Assembly (NCBI GenBank): GCA_027623295.1
Contig: JAQBXR010000001.1
Span: 180,760-244,759, forward strand
Reading direction: 5' to 3'
Source: Planctomycetota bacterium
GTDB lineage: Bacteria > Planctomycetota > UBA1135
Length of the DNA stretch: 64,000 nt
Positions 29,501-36,033 of the stretch are shown one piece after another. The position numbers were made by a program, and so were the translations under genes. Positions within the stretch are counted from its first letter, which is position 1. Every line of letters begins with the position of its first letter. The notes beneath the pieces are model-generated. The model did no database searches. It was not told the origin of the DNA and worked only from the letters and a program-made list of their open reading frames with translations.

Positions 29501-30062
29501 CGGTCAACTTGTCCTGAATGTCAATACCGTTGCGCATGACTTCCAAGTAATAGTTTTCCTGGCCGAACATGTCCTGCAAGCGTCCGGACATTTCAATTGC
29601 GCCCTTTTCATCTTCGACCCGCAACAACTTATTCACCGGGCCACTCATGCAACCCGATAAGCAGGTGATGCCGGCCGCTTTCTCGGCGATTAAATCTAAA
29701 TCCACGCGCGGACGGAAATGATGTCCGTCAATATGCGCTGCCGAACTTAACTGCATCAAGTTCTTCCAGCCCACGGCATCGTTCGCTAGCAGGGTTAAAT
29801 GCGAATAAGGATTTTCATGCTTATTGTGGCCCTTATGCATGGATTGGGCAGCCACGTAGACTTCGCAGCCTAAAATCGGCTTGACACCTTCTTTGCGGCA
29901 CGCTTGGTAGAACTCCATCGCGCCAAAAAGGTTGCCATGATCGGTAATGGCGATGGCATCGTGACCGTCTTCCACGGCCGCTTTGACCAATTTTTTGATC
30001 GGATTTGCCCCATCTAGCAGGCTGTATTCCGTGTGAACGTGAAGGTGAACGAAGGGCTCCAT
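26565..30062 (-). CDS. dnaE: DNA polymerase III alpha subunit (DnaE1 type)
   Basis: This is the replicative polymerase, 1165 residues, in DnaE order. The PHP domain has [43 protein letters not shown] and NDIHYL. The palm follows with [24 protein letters not shown] and the catalytic [24 protein letters not shown] near residue 400. Then come the (HhH)2 region with [26 protein letters not shown] and a C-terminal OB fold ([32 protein letters not shown]). The metal ligands of the PHP site, lost in E. coli, look complete. It is convergent with rplQ and stands alone on the - strand. Confidence 0.97.
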   Translation of the reverse strand: [1165 protein letters not shown]

Positions 30063-30135
30063 CGACAGGCCTTAGACTAGCAGAGAATGGCTTTCGGATG
30101 GGTCAGGATGATGTCTTGGAATTCTTGTTCGAAGC

Positions 30136-30164
30136 TTGACGTGGGGGCCGGGAGAGGTTGAAAT
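30136..30164 (+). promoter_or_regulatory. Possible promoter of tRNA-Arg
   Basis: TTGACG (30136-30141), a 17-nt spacer and TGAAAT (30159-30164) lie just ahead of the tRNA, placing the start a few bases before it. The -10 match is only moderate (4 of 6). Confidence 0.4.
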
Positions 30165-30178
30165 CTCCCCTCCAAAAC

Positions 30179-30255
30179 GCGCCCGTAGCTCAACTGGATA
30201 GAGCACCTGACTACGGATCAGGAGGTTGGGGGTTCGAATCCTCCCGGGCGCGCCA
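30179..30255 (+). tRNA. tRNA-Arg (ACG)
   Basis: This 77-nt cloverleaf has acceptor GCGCCCG / CGGGCGC, D-arm GCTC-AACTGGATA-GAGC, anticodon stem CCTGA / TCAGG with loop CTACGGA (anticodon ACG at 30213-30215), a T-arm with loop TTCGAAT, and an encoded CCA end. A34 must be deaminated to inosine to read CGU, CGC and CGA; the deaminase gene tadA is next to it. Confidence 0.97.
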
Positions 30256-30357
30256 CTCCCACGCCGATTTTCCGCGCTAACACGGGATCGACTTTCTCGC
30301 GGCTACCCCCAGATTCTTTGAGTTGGGTTGACGTCGCTTCGCAACGTCGGCTACGCC

Positions 30358-30375
30358 TCGAATCCTCCCGGGCGC
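30358..30375 (+). repeat. 18-bp duplicate of the tRNA-Arg 3' end (att-like)
   Basis: TCGAATCCTCCCGGGCGC at 30358-30375 exactly repeats 30234-30251 inside tRNA-Arg and is followed by CA. Duplication of a tRNA 3' end on the downstream side is the usual mark of tRNA-targeted integration. Only about 106 nt separate the copies and no integrase is seen, so this would be a relic. A decayed second tRNA is the alternative. Confidence 0.55.
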
Positions 30376-30445
30376 CATTTAAATCATGGTACTTCTCTTC
30401 CCGCTACGTCAGCCAGGGTCTCAAGAGGAAAGGGACGTGGCAATT

Positions 30446-30916
30446 ATGGAATTCGCCCTCCGCGAAGCCCACGCCGCTTGGGCCGCAGATGAAGTTCCGG
30501 TTGGAGCTATTGTGGTGCGTGGAAACGAAATCCTAGGCCGCGGCCGAAATACCGTCGAAGCCTTGAAGGATGCAACGGCACATGCCGAAATGCTGGCACT
30601 CTCGCAGGCATTTGCTGCAGCAGGGGAAAAGCGCCTGCCCGATGCCGAGCTCTACTGCACTTTGGAGCCCTGCATTCAATGTACTGGCGCCCTTATGCAC
30701 TCTCGCGTGGCGCGGATTGTTTATGGAGCCGCCGACCCTAAATTTGGTGGTATTGAATCCTTGGCACGCCTGTTGGAGCTCCCAGGCTTGAATCACCAGA
30801 TTGAGGCACAGGGAGGGGTTTTAGCTGAGGAAAGCGCAGCTCTTCTGCAGGATTTCTTTCGCTCAAAACGCGAGGAGAAGAAGGTTCAGAAGAAGGCGCC
30901 GCCCGAGTCTTCTTAA
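30446..30916 (+). CDS. tadA: tRNA adenosine(34) deaminase TadA
   Basis: The enzyme converts A34 of tRNA-Arg(ACG) to inosine. Motifs are typical: EVPVGAIVV, the zinc site AHAEM (His ligand and catalytic Glu) and EPCIQC (two Cys ligands), MHSRVARIVYGAADPKFGG and the C-terminal FFRSKREEKK. ATG 30446 is preceded by GAGGAAAGGGACG. The track start at 30386 would add 20 residues (176 in total) but lacks a ribosome-binding site and lies right after the tRNA-end duplication. With the preferred start the protein has 156 residues. Confidence 0.93.
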   Translation: MEFALREAHAAWAADEVPVGAIVVRGNEILGRGRNTVEALKDATAHAEMLALSQAFAAAGEKRLPDAELYCTLEPCIQCTGALMHSRVARIVYGAADPKFGGIESLARLLELPGLNHQIEAQGGVLAEESAALLQDFFRSKREEKKVQKKAPPESS

Positions 30917-30975
30917 TGCGCAAGGAATCCTCGGCAAAGGTCGATAAGGGGCTTCCGCCGGATGCTGGGGAAGTG

Positions 30976-30981
30976 TATGAT
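30976..30981 (+). promoter_or_regulatory. Possible -10 element of the tRNA-Ser genes
   Basis: TATGAT lies 13 nt ahead of tRNA-Ser(CGA), a suitable place for a tRNA promoter, within a GGGGAA...TTCCCC inverted repeat. No good -35 hexamer is seen, so this is only a suggestion. Confidence 0.3.
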
Positions 30982-30994
30982 TCCCCGCCTCATT

Positions 30995-31084
30995 GGAGAG
31001 GTGCCAGAGTGGCCGAATGGGCTGGTTTCGAAAACCAGTGAGGTCGTAAGGCCTCCGAGAGTTCAAATCTCTCCCTCTCCGCCA
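30995..31084 (+). tRNA. tRNA-Ser (CGA)
   Basis: This class II tRNA has acceptor GGAGAGG / CCTCTCC, anticodon stem CTGGT / ACCAG with loop TTCGAAA (anticodon CGA at 31029-31031), a long variable arm, T-loop TTCAAAT and an encoded CCA. It reads UCG. Confidence 0.96.
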
Positions 31085-31110
31085 TTCCCTTGCCGGGGAA
31101 TACGTTTTTT
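31084..31110 (+). terminator. Weak terminator between the tRNA-Ser genes
   Basis: ATTCCC (31084-31089) pairs with GGGAAT (31096-31101) and six T residues follow at 31105-31110. The stem is short, so partial termination or processing is more likely than a full stop. Confidence 0.4.
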
Positions 31111-31121
31111 GTCGAATCAGT

Positions 31122-31209
31122 GGAGAGATGTCAGAGTGGCCGAATGAGCACGCTTGGAAAGCGTGTGTACCTCACGGTACCGAGGGTTCAAATCCCTCTC
31201 TCTCCGCCA
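31122..31209 (+). tRNA. tRNA-Ser (GGA)
   Basis: This class II tRNA has acceptor GGAGAGA / TCTCTCC, anticodon stem CACGC / GCGTG with loop TTGGAAA (anticodon GGA at 31156-31158), a variable arm with ACC...GGT pairing, and an encoded CCA. It reads UCC and UCU. Confidence 0.96.
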
Positions 31210-31224
31210 TTCGAAAACTCAATC

Positions 31225-31342
31225 AAGGAACTGGGGGCTCGGCTTCACGCAGCGAAACTGTGGCGAACCGGGTCAGATCAGGAATGAAGCAGCTCTAAGC
31301 CGCGGCTTTCGGGTGCCGTGACTGTCGGGCCTCCAGTTCCTT
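31225..31342 (+). ncRNA. ffs: Signal recognition particle RNA (4.5S type)
   Basis: The conserved Ffh-binding domain is present: GGTCAG, the GGAA tetraloop in ATCAGGAATGA, then AGCAGC on the 3' side. Both loops and the tetraloop match E. coli 4.5S RNA. The ends pair over a long stem, AAGGAACTGG (31225-31234) with CCAGTTCCTT (31333-31342), continuing inward with wobbles. It is the short form without an Alu domain. The exact ends are estimates. It lies upstream of dnaX, a common arrangement. Confidence 0.85.
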
Positions 31343-31597
31343 GGTTTTGGGCTCCGCCCTTAAGCGGCACCATTCCACGACGGGGCGGCGACGTAGCCTC
31401 GCTGCTGCGTAGCGGGAACCTGGCCCTATAGGAAATAGGGCGCAGAGCCCCGCGCCTTGCTTCGAGACAACGGCGCTCGCATCGACACGAAAGCGCGTTG
31501 CTTAAGGGCTCAGCAAAATATGGCTAATTGGTGGTGCAATGGTCTAGGCAGGATCGAGGAGCGTAGAATTGGGCTGGTCAGCTGATAAGATGAGAGC
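31343..31597. other. Palindrome-rich spacer between SRP RNA and dnaX
   Basis: This 255-nt stretch has no gene. It holds an inverted repeat GCCCTTAAGC (31356-31365) / GCTTAAGGGC (31500-31509) that brackets a perfect 7-bp hairpin GCCCTAT (31423-31429) / ATAGGGC (31435-31441) and further GC-rich pairs. It could be a structured RNA, a decayed palindromic repeat or the dnaX leader. I recognise no known family. Confidence 0.45.
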
Positions 31598-33172
31598 TTG
31601 AGCGAAGTCGTCCCGACCTACCGCGTGTTTGCGCGCAAATACCGCCCGCGAAGCTTTGCGGAGGTGATTGGTCAGGACCACATCGTGCGGGCATTGAGTC
31701 ACGCAATTGAACGTCAACGCGTAGGCCAGGCTTACCTTTTAGTGGGGCCGCGCGGGGTTGGAAAAACCACCACGGCGCGCATCATCGCGAAGTCGATGAA
31801 CTGTGAGAATGGACCTACTGCGGAGCCATGCTTGCAGTGTGGACCGTGCACTGAAATCGAGCGAGGTGGCGATATCGATGTCATCGAAATCGACGGCGCC
31901 TCGAACAACGGAGTCGATGACGTCCGCGCCATTCGCGATGCCGTGCAGACCAATCCGATTCGCGATCGTCGCAAGATTTACATCATTGACGAGGTGCAGC
32001 GGTTATCTGGCCAGGCTTTCGATGCCTTGCTTAAAACCTTGGAGGAACCGCCGGCACACGCGATGTTCCTCTTCGCGACCACCGATCCGCACAAGATTCC
32101 GGACACGATTGTTTCGCGTTGTCAGATCTTCGAGTTCCGACGTTTGCGCGAGGTCGACATCCAAACCAAGTTGACCTTCGTATGCAAATCCGAAGGCATG
32201 CAGGTCGATGTCGAGGTCCTCAAGGCTATCGCCCACGGATGCCGCGGCGGAATGCGCGACGCTGAATCCATGCTCGATCAAGTGCTCGCCACTGCAGGGG
32301 AGCGCGTCACTTTGGATGACCTGGAGAGCGTCGCTGGATTGGCGCGACCGGAGCGTTGGCTGGATTTGTTTGAAGCGGTTCTTGCCGATCGTCCGGGCAC
32401 CATCCTCACCGCAATCGATGCTTTCTTGCAACGCGGCGGCACCGAGCGTGACTTTGTTGAGCAGTCGGTCGATGCCTTGCGCGATTTGCTGCACATTGCA
32501 TTGCTTGGCGAAGATGCGGTTGGGACTGAGCCAGGTACGGATCGCCGCGATCGCACCATGGAGTTGGCGCGCGGGTTAGGGCGTGATCGTCTGGAAGGCA
32601 TCATGGGCATGATGTTCCATTTAGAAAGTCGAATGCAAAAGGCGCCGCTGGGTGCCCGTGCTTTGTTGGAGTGGACTTTGTTGCGCGCTGCACGGATTGG
32701 ACAGTTCTTCGATATAGCCCGTTTATTGAATGGAGAAGAAATCTCCACTACGCCGCCACCGCCGACGGCTGCTCCGACTCCAGCCGCACCAGCGCCCGCA
32801 CCAGCGCCCGCACCAGCGCCCGCACCAGCGCCCGCACCAGCTGTTCAAGTCCCTGCTGCGCGCGGCGGTATTCAAGATTTTGAAGCTTTGCTGCAACGCC
32901 TCGAGCAGGAGCGCCCAACCTTTGGCTCCATCCTTCGCACTAACTTGATCGCTGGTCAAGTTGTCAACGGCGAAGTTCAGGTAAAACTCTTCCCAGTGCA
33001 AGAGCGAGACCAAGATTTGCTCGAAGACCCACTCGAGCTCAAAGCTTTAGCGCGACTCCCATGGAGCCCCGGCGTTTGGCATATCACCTTTGAACTGGGT
33101 GAAAAAGCAGTCGACGATCCTGTCGTCGAAAACCTCCTGTCCTCTTTTAACGGACAAGAAGAAACCCCTTAG
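31598..33172 (+). CDS. dnaX: DNA polymerase III tau/gamma subunit
   Basis: This is the clamp-loader ATPase, 524 residues. The start is a TTG behind GATGAGAGC; an out-of-frame ATG just upstream stops at once. Walker A is GPRGVGKTTTAR, and the zinc site is CENGPTAEPCLQCGPC. The Walker B region DEVQRLS has Gln where E. coli has His. SRC is present in IVSRCQIFEF. After domain III comes an Ala/Pro linker encoded by a 12-bp tandem repeat. No slippery run for a programmed gamma frameshift was seen. Confidence 0.96.
   Translation: MSEVVPTYRVFARKYRPRSFAEVIGQDHIVRALSHAIERQRVGQAYLLVGPRGVGKTTTARIIAKSMNCENGPTAEPCLQCGPCTEIERGGDIDVIEIDGASNNGVDDVRAIRDAVQTNPIRDRRKIYIIDEVQRLSGQAFDALLKTLEEPPAHAMFLFATTDPHKIPDTIVSRCQIFEFRRLREVDIQTKLTFVCKSEGMQVDVEVLKAIAHGCRGGMRDAESMLDQVLATAGERVTLDDLESVAGLARPERWLDLFEAVLADRPGTILTAIDAFLQRGGTERDFVEQSVDALRDLLHIALLGEDAVGTEPGTDRRDRTMELARGLGRDRLEGIMGMMFHLESRMQKAPLGARALLEWTLLRAARIGQFFDIARLLNGEEISTTPPPPTAAPTPAAPAPAPAPAPAPAPAPAPAVQVPAARGGIQDFEALLQRLEQERPTFGSILRTNLIAGQVVNGEVQVKLFPVQERDQDLLEDPLELKALARLPWSPGVWHITFELGEKAVDDPVVENLLSSFNGQEETP
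32786..32841 (+). repeat. 12-bp tandem repeat in dnaX
   Basis: GCACCAGCGCCC is repeated four times with a further partial copy and encodes an Ala-Pro linker between the ATPase core and the C-terminal region of DnaX. Copy-number change would alter linker length in steps of four residues without a frameshift. Confidence 0.9.
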
Positions 33173-33185
33173 AGAAAATTCGATT

Positions 33186-33509
33186 ATGGCTGGAAGCCTC
33201 GGAGATCTTGGCGGTCTGTTGCGCCAAGCAAAACAAATGCAACGGCAAGTCGCGGAAGTGCAAGAGAAGATGGCGAAAACCGAATTCGAAGGCAGTTCCG
33301 GTGGTGGTGCGGTCAAAGTTTGCGTGAATGGTTCACGTGAATTTAAAAGTATCCACATCAGCCCTGAAGTAGTCGATCCGGAAGATGTCGAAATGCTCGA
33401 AGACCTAGTCGGCGCAGCATTGAAAGAAGCTTTGAAGAAGGCCGAACAAGCCAACTCTGCTGCCATGAATGGTGTCACGGGTGGCATGGGCCTTCCCGGC
33501 ATGACCTAA
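33186..33509 (+). CDS. ybaB: YbaB/EbfC family nucleoid-associated protein
   Basis: This is a small DNA-binding protein usually encoded between dnaX and recR. I use ATG 33186 (MAGSLGDLGGLLRQAKQMQRQVAEVQEKMAKTEFEGSSGGG); the track start at 33090 lies in dnaX. The 107-residue product has the typical GGAVKVCVNG and VEMLEDLVGAALKEALKKAE. Three genes in a row (dnaX-ybaB-recR) keep the classical order. Confidence 0.95.
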   Translation: MAGSLGDLGGLLRQAKQMQRQVAEVQEKMAKTEFEGSSGGGAVKVCVNGSREFKSIHISPEVVDPEDVEMLEDLVGAALKEALKKAEQANSAAMNGVTGGMGLPGMT

Positions 33510-33513
33510 TCCT

Positions 33514-34116
33514 TTGGCCTTTCCGGAACCACTTGAACGTTTAATCCGCGCGCTGGAAAACTTTCCTGGCGTGGGTGCACGCAGTGCTGAACGCATGGCT
33601 TTGCATGTGCTGCGTTCTCCCACCGAAGAAGTCGCCGAACTTGCGGTTGCCTTGCGCGATGCCCGCATGGACACGCGACGCTGTGAAGTCTGCGGAAACA
33701 TCACTTTGCGCACGCCCTGCGCGATTTGCTCCGATGACACGCGCGACCGCAAAGTCGTGTGCGTGGTCGAAGGACCACGCGAAGTCGAGAAGTTGGAAAG
33801 CGCAGGGATTCATACTGGGCTTTATCACGTACTCATCGAAGGTTTTGCGCCACGCGAAGGCGCAGAACCAGATCGTTCGGCGTTGCAAGCGCTGCGACGT
33901 CGTGTGGATCAAGGTGGCGTGGAAGAAATCGTTTTGGCCACCGCACCCGATCGCGAAGGCGAAGGTGCGGCCCTTAAGATCCTCGAGGTATTGAGGGGGA
34001 GTCGCGTCAACATCACCCGACTTGCGCGCGGGCTACCCGTTGGCGCTCGCCTTGAATATCTGCACGGCGAAATCTTGGCTGACGCCTATCGTGGACGTCG
34101 TCCCTTAGATGACTGA
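33514..34116 (+). CDS. recR: Recombination mediator RecR
   Basis: RecR acts with RecO/RecF to load RecA on gaps. The 200-residue product has a helix-hairpin-helix (LENFPGVGARSAERMALHVL), a C4 zinc finger (CEVCGNITLRTPCAIC) and a Toprim domain (VVEGPREVEKLES, GLYHVLIEGFAPREGAEPD, LATAPDREGEGAAL). The start is a TTG 4 nt after ybaB. Its 3' end overlaps truA by 8 nt. Confidence 0.95.
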   Translation: MAFPEPLERLIRALENFPGVGARSAERMALHVLRSPTEEVAELAVALRDARMDTRRCEVCGNITLRTPCAICSDDTRDRKVVCVVEGPREVEKLESAGIHTGLYHVLIEGFAPREGAEPDRSALQALRRRVDQGGVEEIVLATAPDREGEGAALKILEVLRGSRVNITRLARGLPVGARLEYLHGEILADAYRGRRPLDD

Positions 34117-34924
34117 AGCCTCCGCTGAACACCGCGCCCCGCGGCGCATCGCCCTTTGTGTGAAGTATGCAGGCGCAGGCTTTTATGGATTTCAACGTCA
34201 GCCTGGGTTGCGTACCGTTCAGGAAGGTTTGGAGCTTGCGTGGGCAGCTGTTTCGGGCGAAAAGGTGGTCATGCATGCCAGTGGGCGGACCGACAGTGGA
34301 GTTCATGCCTGGGGACAGGTGGTACATTTTTCAACCTGGAGCGATTTGCCCGCCCAACAGATTCGACGCGCCATTAATGCCTTTCTCGAAGACGACGTAG
34401 CCGTTCGCGCTGCAGCACTCTGCGATCCAGATTTCCACTCCAATGCGAGTGCTCTCGGCAAACATTATGTCTATTTGTGCGCTCACGGCGACACGCGGCC
34501 GGTTTTGCGCAAAGGCACCGTGGCCTGGCATCGGAAGGAGTTCGATCTGAAAGCCATGCGCGAAGGTGCTCAGTATTTGATTGGCAGGCATGATTTCAAA
34601 GCCTTTGCGGCGGCGAAGCGGAGTTCGAAAACGACCGTCCGCAGCATTCATTCCATCCATATTCAGCCCATGCGCGGCGGTACCGCCTTCCACTTCCGTG
34701 GGGGAGGCTTTCTTTACCGTCAGGTGCGGAATATGGTCGGCTCCCTATGGGATGTCGGAATGCACAAACACGCGCCAATTTGGCTCCACCACGTACTCCA
34801 ATCCGGGGACCGCAAGAAGGCCGGCCCTACCGCCCCCGCAGAGGGCCTTTACCTCTGGCGCGTTTTTTACCCATCTGATCCGTTTGCGGACTATCGCCGG
34901 AGCGCGAAAAACCGTATCCTGTAA
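34109..34924 (+). CDS. truA: tRNA pseudouridine synthase A
   Basis: TruA modifies U38-40 in the anticodon arm. The 271-residue product contains the catalytic aspartate motif GRTDSGVHAWGQVVHF, the opening VKYAGAGFYGFQRQPGLRTVQE, and GGGFLYRQVRNMVGSL near the end. It overlaps recR, which suggests translational coupling. Confidence 0.95.
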   Translation: MTEASAEHRAPRRIALCVKYAGAGFYGFQRQPGLRTVQEGLELAWAAVSGEKVVMHASGRTDSGVHAWGQVVHFSTWSDLPAQQIRRAINAFLEDDVAVRAAALCDPDFHSNASALGKHYVYLCAHGDTRPVLRKGTVAWHRKEFDLKAMREGAQYLIGRHDFKAFAAAKRSSKTTVRSIHSIHIQPMRGGTAFHFRGGGFLYRQVRNMVGSLWDVGMHKHAPIWLHHVLQSGDRKKAGPTAPAEGLYLWRVFYPSDPFADYRRSAKNRIL

Positions 34925-34956
34925 GAGTCGGGAGCCACCTAGACCGTTAACTGAAC

Positions 34957-35271
34957 ATGAACATCGAAATCACTTTCCGCCACATTGAACTTCCCAAGGC
35001 ATTGCGCGAATACGCAGCAAAACAGCTTGAAAGACTGGAACGATTTGGGGAGGAATTCGTAAAAGGAGAGTTCGTGTTTATTCAGGAAGCGGGCGAGGTT
35101 GCCTGCGAAGCCATCCTTCACCGTCACCAAGGTGAACCTTTTGTTGCGCATGATCGCGCACCAGAAGGACGGACAGCCGTCGACAACGTTGTCGATAAGC
35201 TGAATCGTCAAATCCTCAAATTCAAAGAAAAACACTCCGCCCAAGCACGACGCAATCGTGCCGCGGAATAA
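34957..35271 (+). CDS. hpf: Ribosome hibernation promoting factor (short form)
   Basis: This protein binds the 30S decoding region in stationary phase. The 104-residue product reads MNIEITFRHIELPKALREYAAKQLERLERF and ends with VDNVVDKLNRQILKFKEKHSAQARR. Only the N-terminal S30AE domain is present. It is followed by ptsN and an HPr gene, as in the rpoN-hpf-ptsN loci of proteobacteria, but rpoN is absent here. Confidence 0.9.
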   Translation: MNIEITFRHIELPKALREYAAKQLERLERFGEEFVKGEFVFIQEAGEVACEAILHRHQGEPFVAHDRAPEGRTAVDNVVDKLNRQILKFKEKHSAQARRNRAAE

Positions 35272-35278
35272 ACCATCC

Positions 35279-35740
35279 ATGACCTACGTGGAACTTTTTA
35301 AAGAGCAGGCAGTACTGCTCGACATTCAAGCCTCCGATTCGGACGGCGTTATTGCAGCTCTCGTTGACGGCTTAGTGGCCTCTAACGCGGATCTCGCTCC
35401 TCACAAGGAAGCGCTAAAGGCTGCACTAATGCTGCGCGAATCCGAAGGCTCTACCGGAAGCTCCGGCGTGGGCATTCCACACGTGAAATCGCCACACACC
35501 GATAAGGTGACCGTGGTGCTTGGCGTGCATCAAGCTGGAGTGGACTTCAACGCTCTTGACGGGGAAGACGTGCACGTTTTCTTCGCTGTGATTCGTCCGG
35601 AAGTCGATGCCGACGCACACATTGGTTTGTTGCGCTGGCTTGCTGGCATCGCCAAGCACGAAGACTTTGTTTCCTTTTCGCGCCAGGCCTCCAGTGGCGG
35701 GCAGGTCATCGAGCTCTTGACCGAGCTCGCACCGGCCTAA
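35279..35740 (+). CDS. ptsN: PTS EIIA-type regulatory protein (EIIA-Ntr)
   Basis: This is a phosphoryl-acceptor regulator of the nitrogen-related PTS. I start at ATG 35279 (MTYVELFKEQAVLL), not the track start 35258, because the latter overlaps hpf. The 153-residue product has the active-site histidine in GVGIPHVKSP and FFAVIRPEVDADAHIGLLRWLAGIAKHEDF. No membrane EIIB/EIIC or EI gene is present nearby, which supports a regulatory role. Confidence 0.9.
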   Translation: MTYVELFKEQAVLLDIQASDSDGVIAALVDGLVASNADLAPHKEALKAALMLRESEGSTGSSGVGIPHVKSPHTDKVTVVLGVHQAGVDFNALDGEDVHVFFAVIRPEVDADAHIGLLRWLAGIAKHEDFVSFSRQASSGGQVIELLTELAPA

Positions 35741-35751
35741 GGCCTTAATCG

Positions 35752-36033
35752 ATGAAAGGAACCGTCGTCCGCAAGGCGAAGGTGGAGAATGCCAATGGTA
35801 TTCACGCACGCCCTAGTCATGCCATCGTGTCGGCAGCTGTCGCTTTCGAAGCCTCTATCGAGTTGCATTACGCGGGTCGAGTGGCCGACGCGCGTAGCAT
35901 CCTGTCGGTCATGACTCTTGGTGCTATTAAAGGCGCAGAGATTGAAGTGCATGCTTCTGGACCTCAAGCCGAAGCCGCGGCCGAGCGCATGGTGGAAATC
36001 CTGCTTTCAGTCGACGGCGAAACTCAGGTTTGA
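35752..36033 (+). CDS. HPr-like phosphocarrier protein
   Basis: The 93-residue product has the HPr active-site loop GIHARPSHAIV and a serine in SILSVMTLGA at the place of the regulatory Ser46. With ptsN 11 nt upstream, it probably forms an HPr/NPr-EIIA regulatory pair; EI must be elsewhere. Its stop overlaps the rng start (TTGA). Confidence 0.92.
   Translation: MKGTVVRKAKVENANGIHARPSHAIVSAAVAFEASIELHYAGRVADARSILSVMTLGAIKGAEIEVHASGPQAEAAAERMVEILLSVDGETQV

Noticed and set aside
30962-31287. Small + strand ORFs over the two tRNA-Ser genes
   Set aside because: They translate tRNA sequence and have no independent support.
32786-32841. CRISPR-like array
   Set aside because: The 12-bp units are contiguous without spacers and keep the DnaX frame; it is a coding minisatellite.
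31598-33172. Programmed frameshift making gamma from dnaX
   Set aside because: No A-rich slippery heptamer with a following stem was found in the expected region.
35752-36033. HPr as part of a sugar-transport PTS
   Set aside because: No EI, EIIB or EIIC lies nearby and the neighbour is EIIA-Ntr, which points to a regulatory relay.
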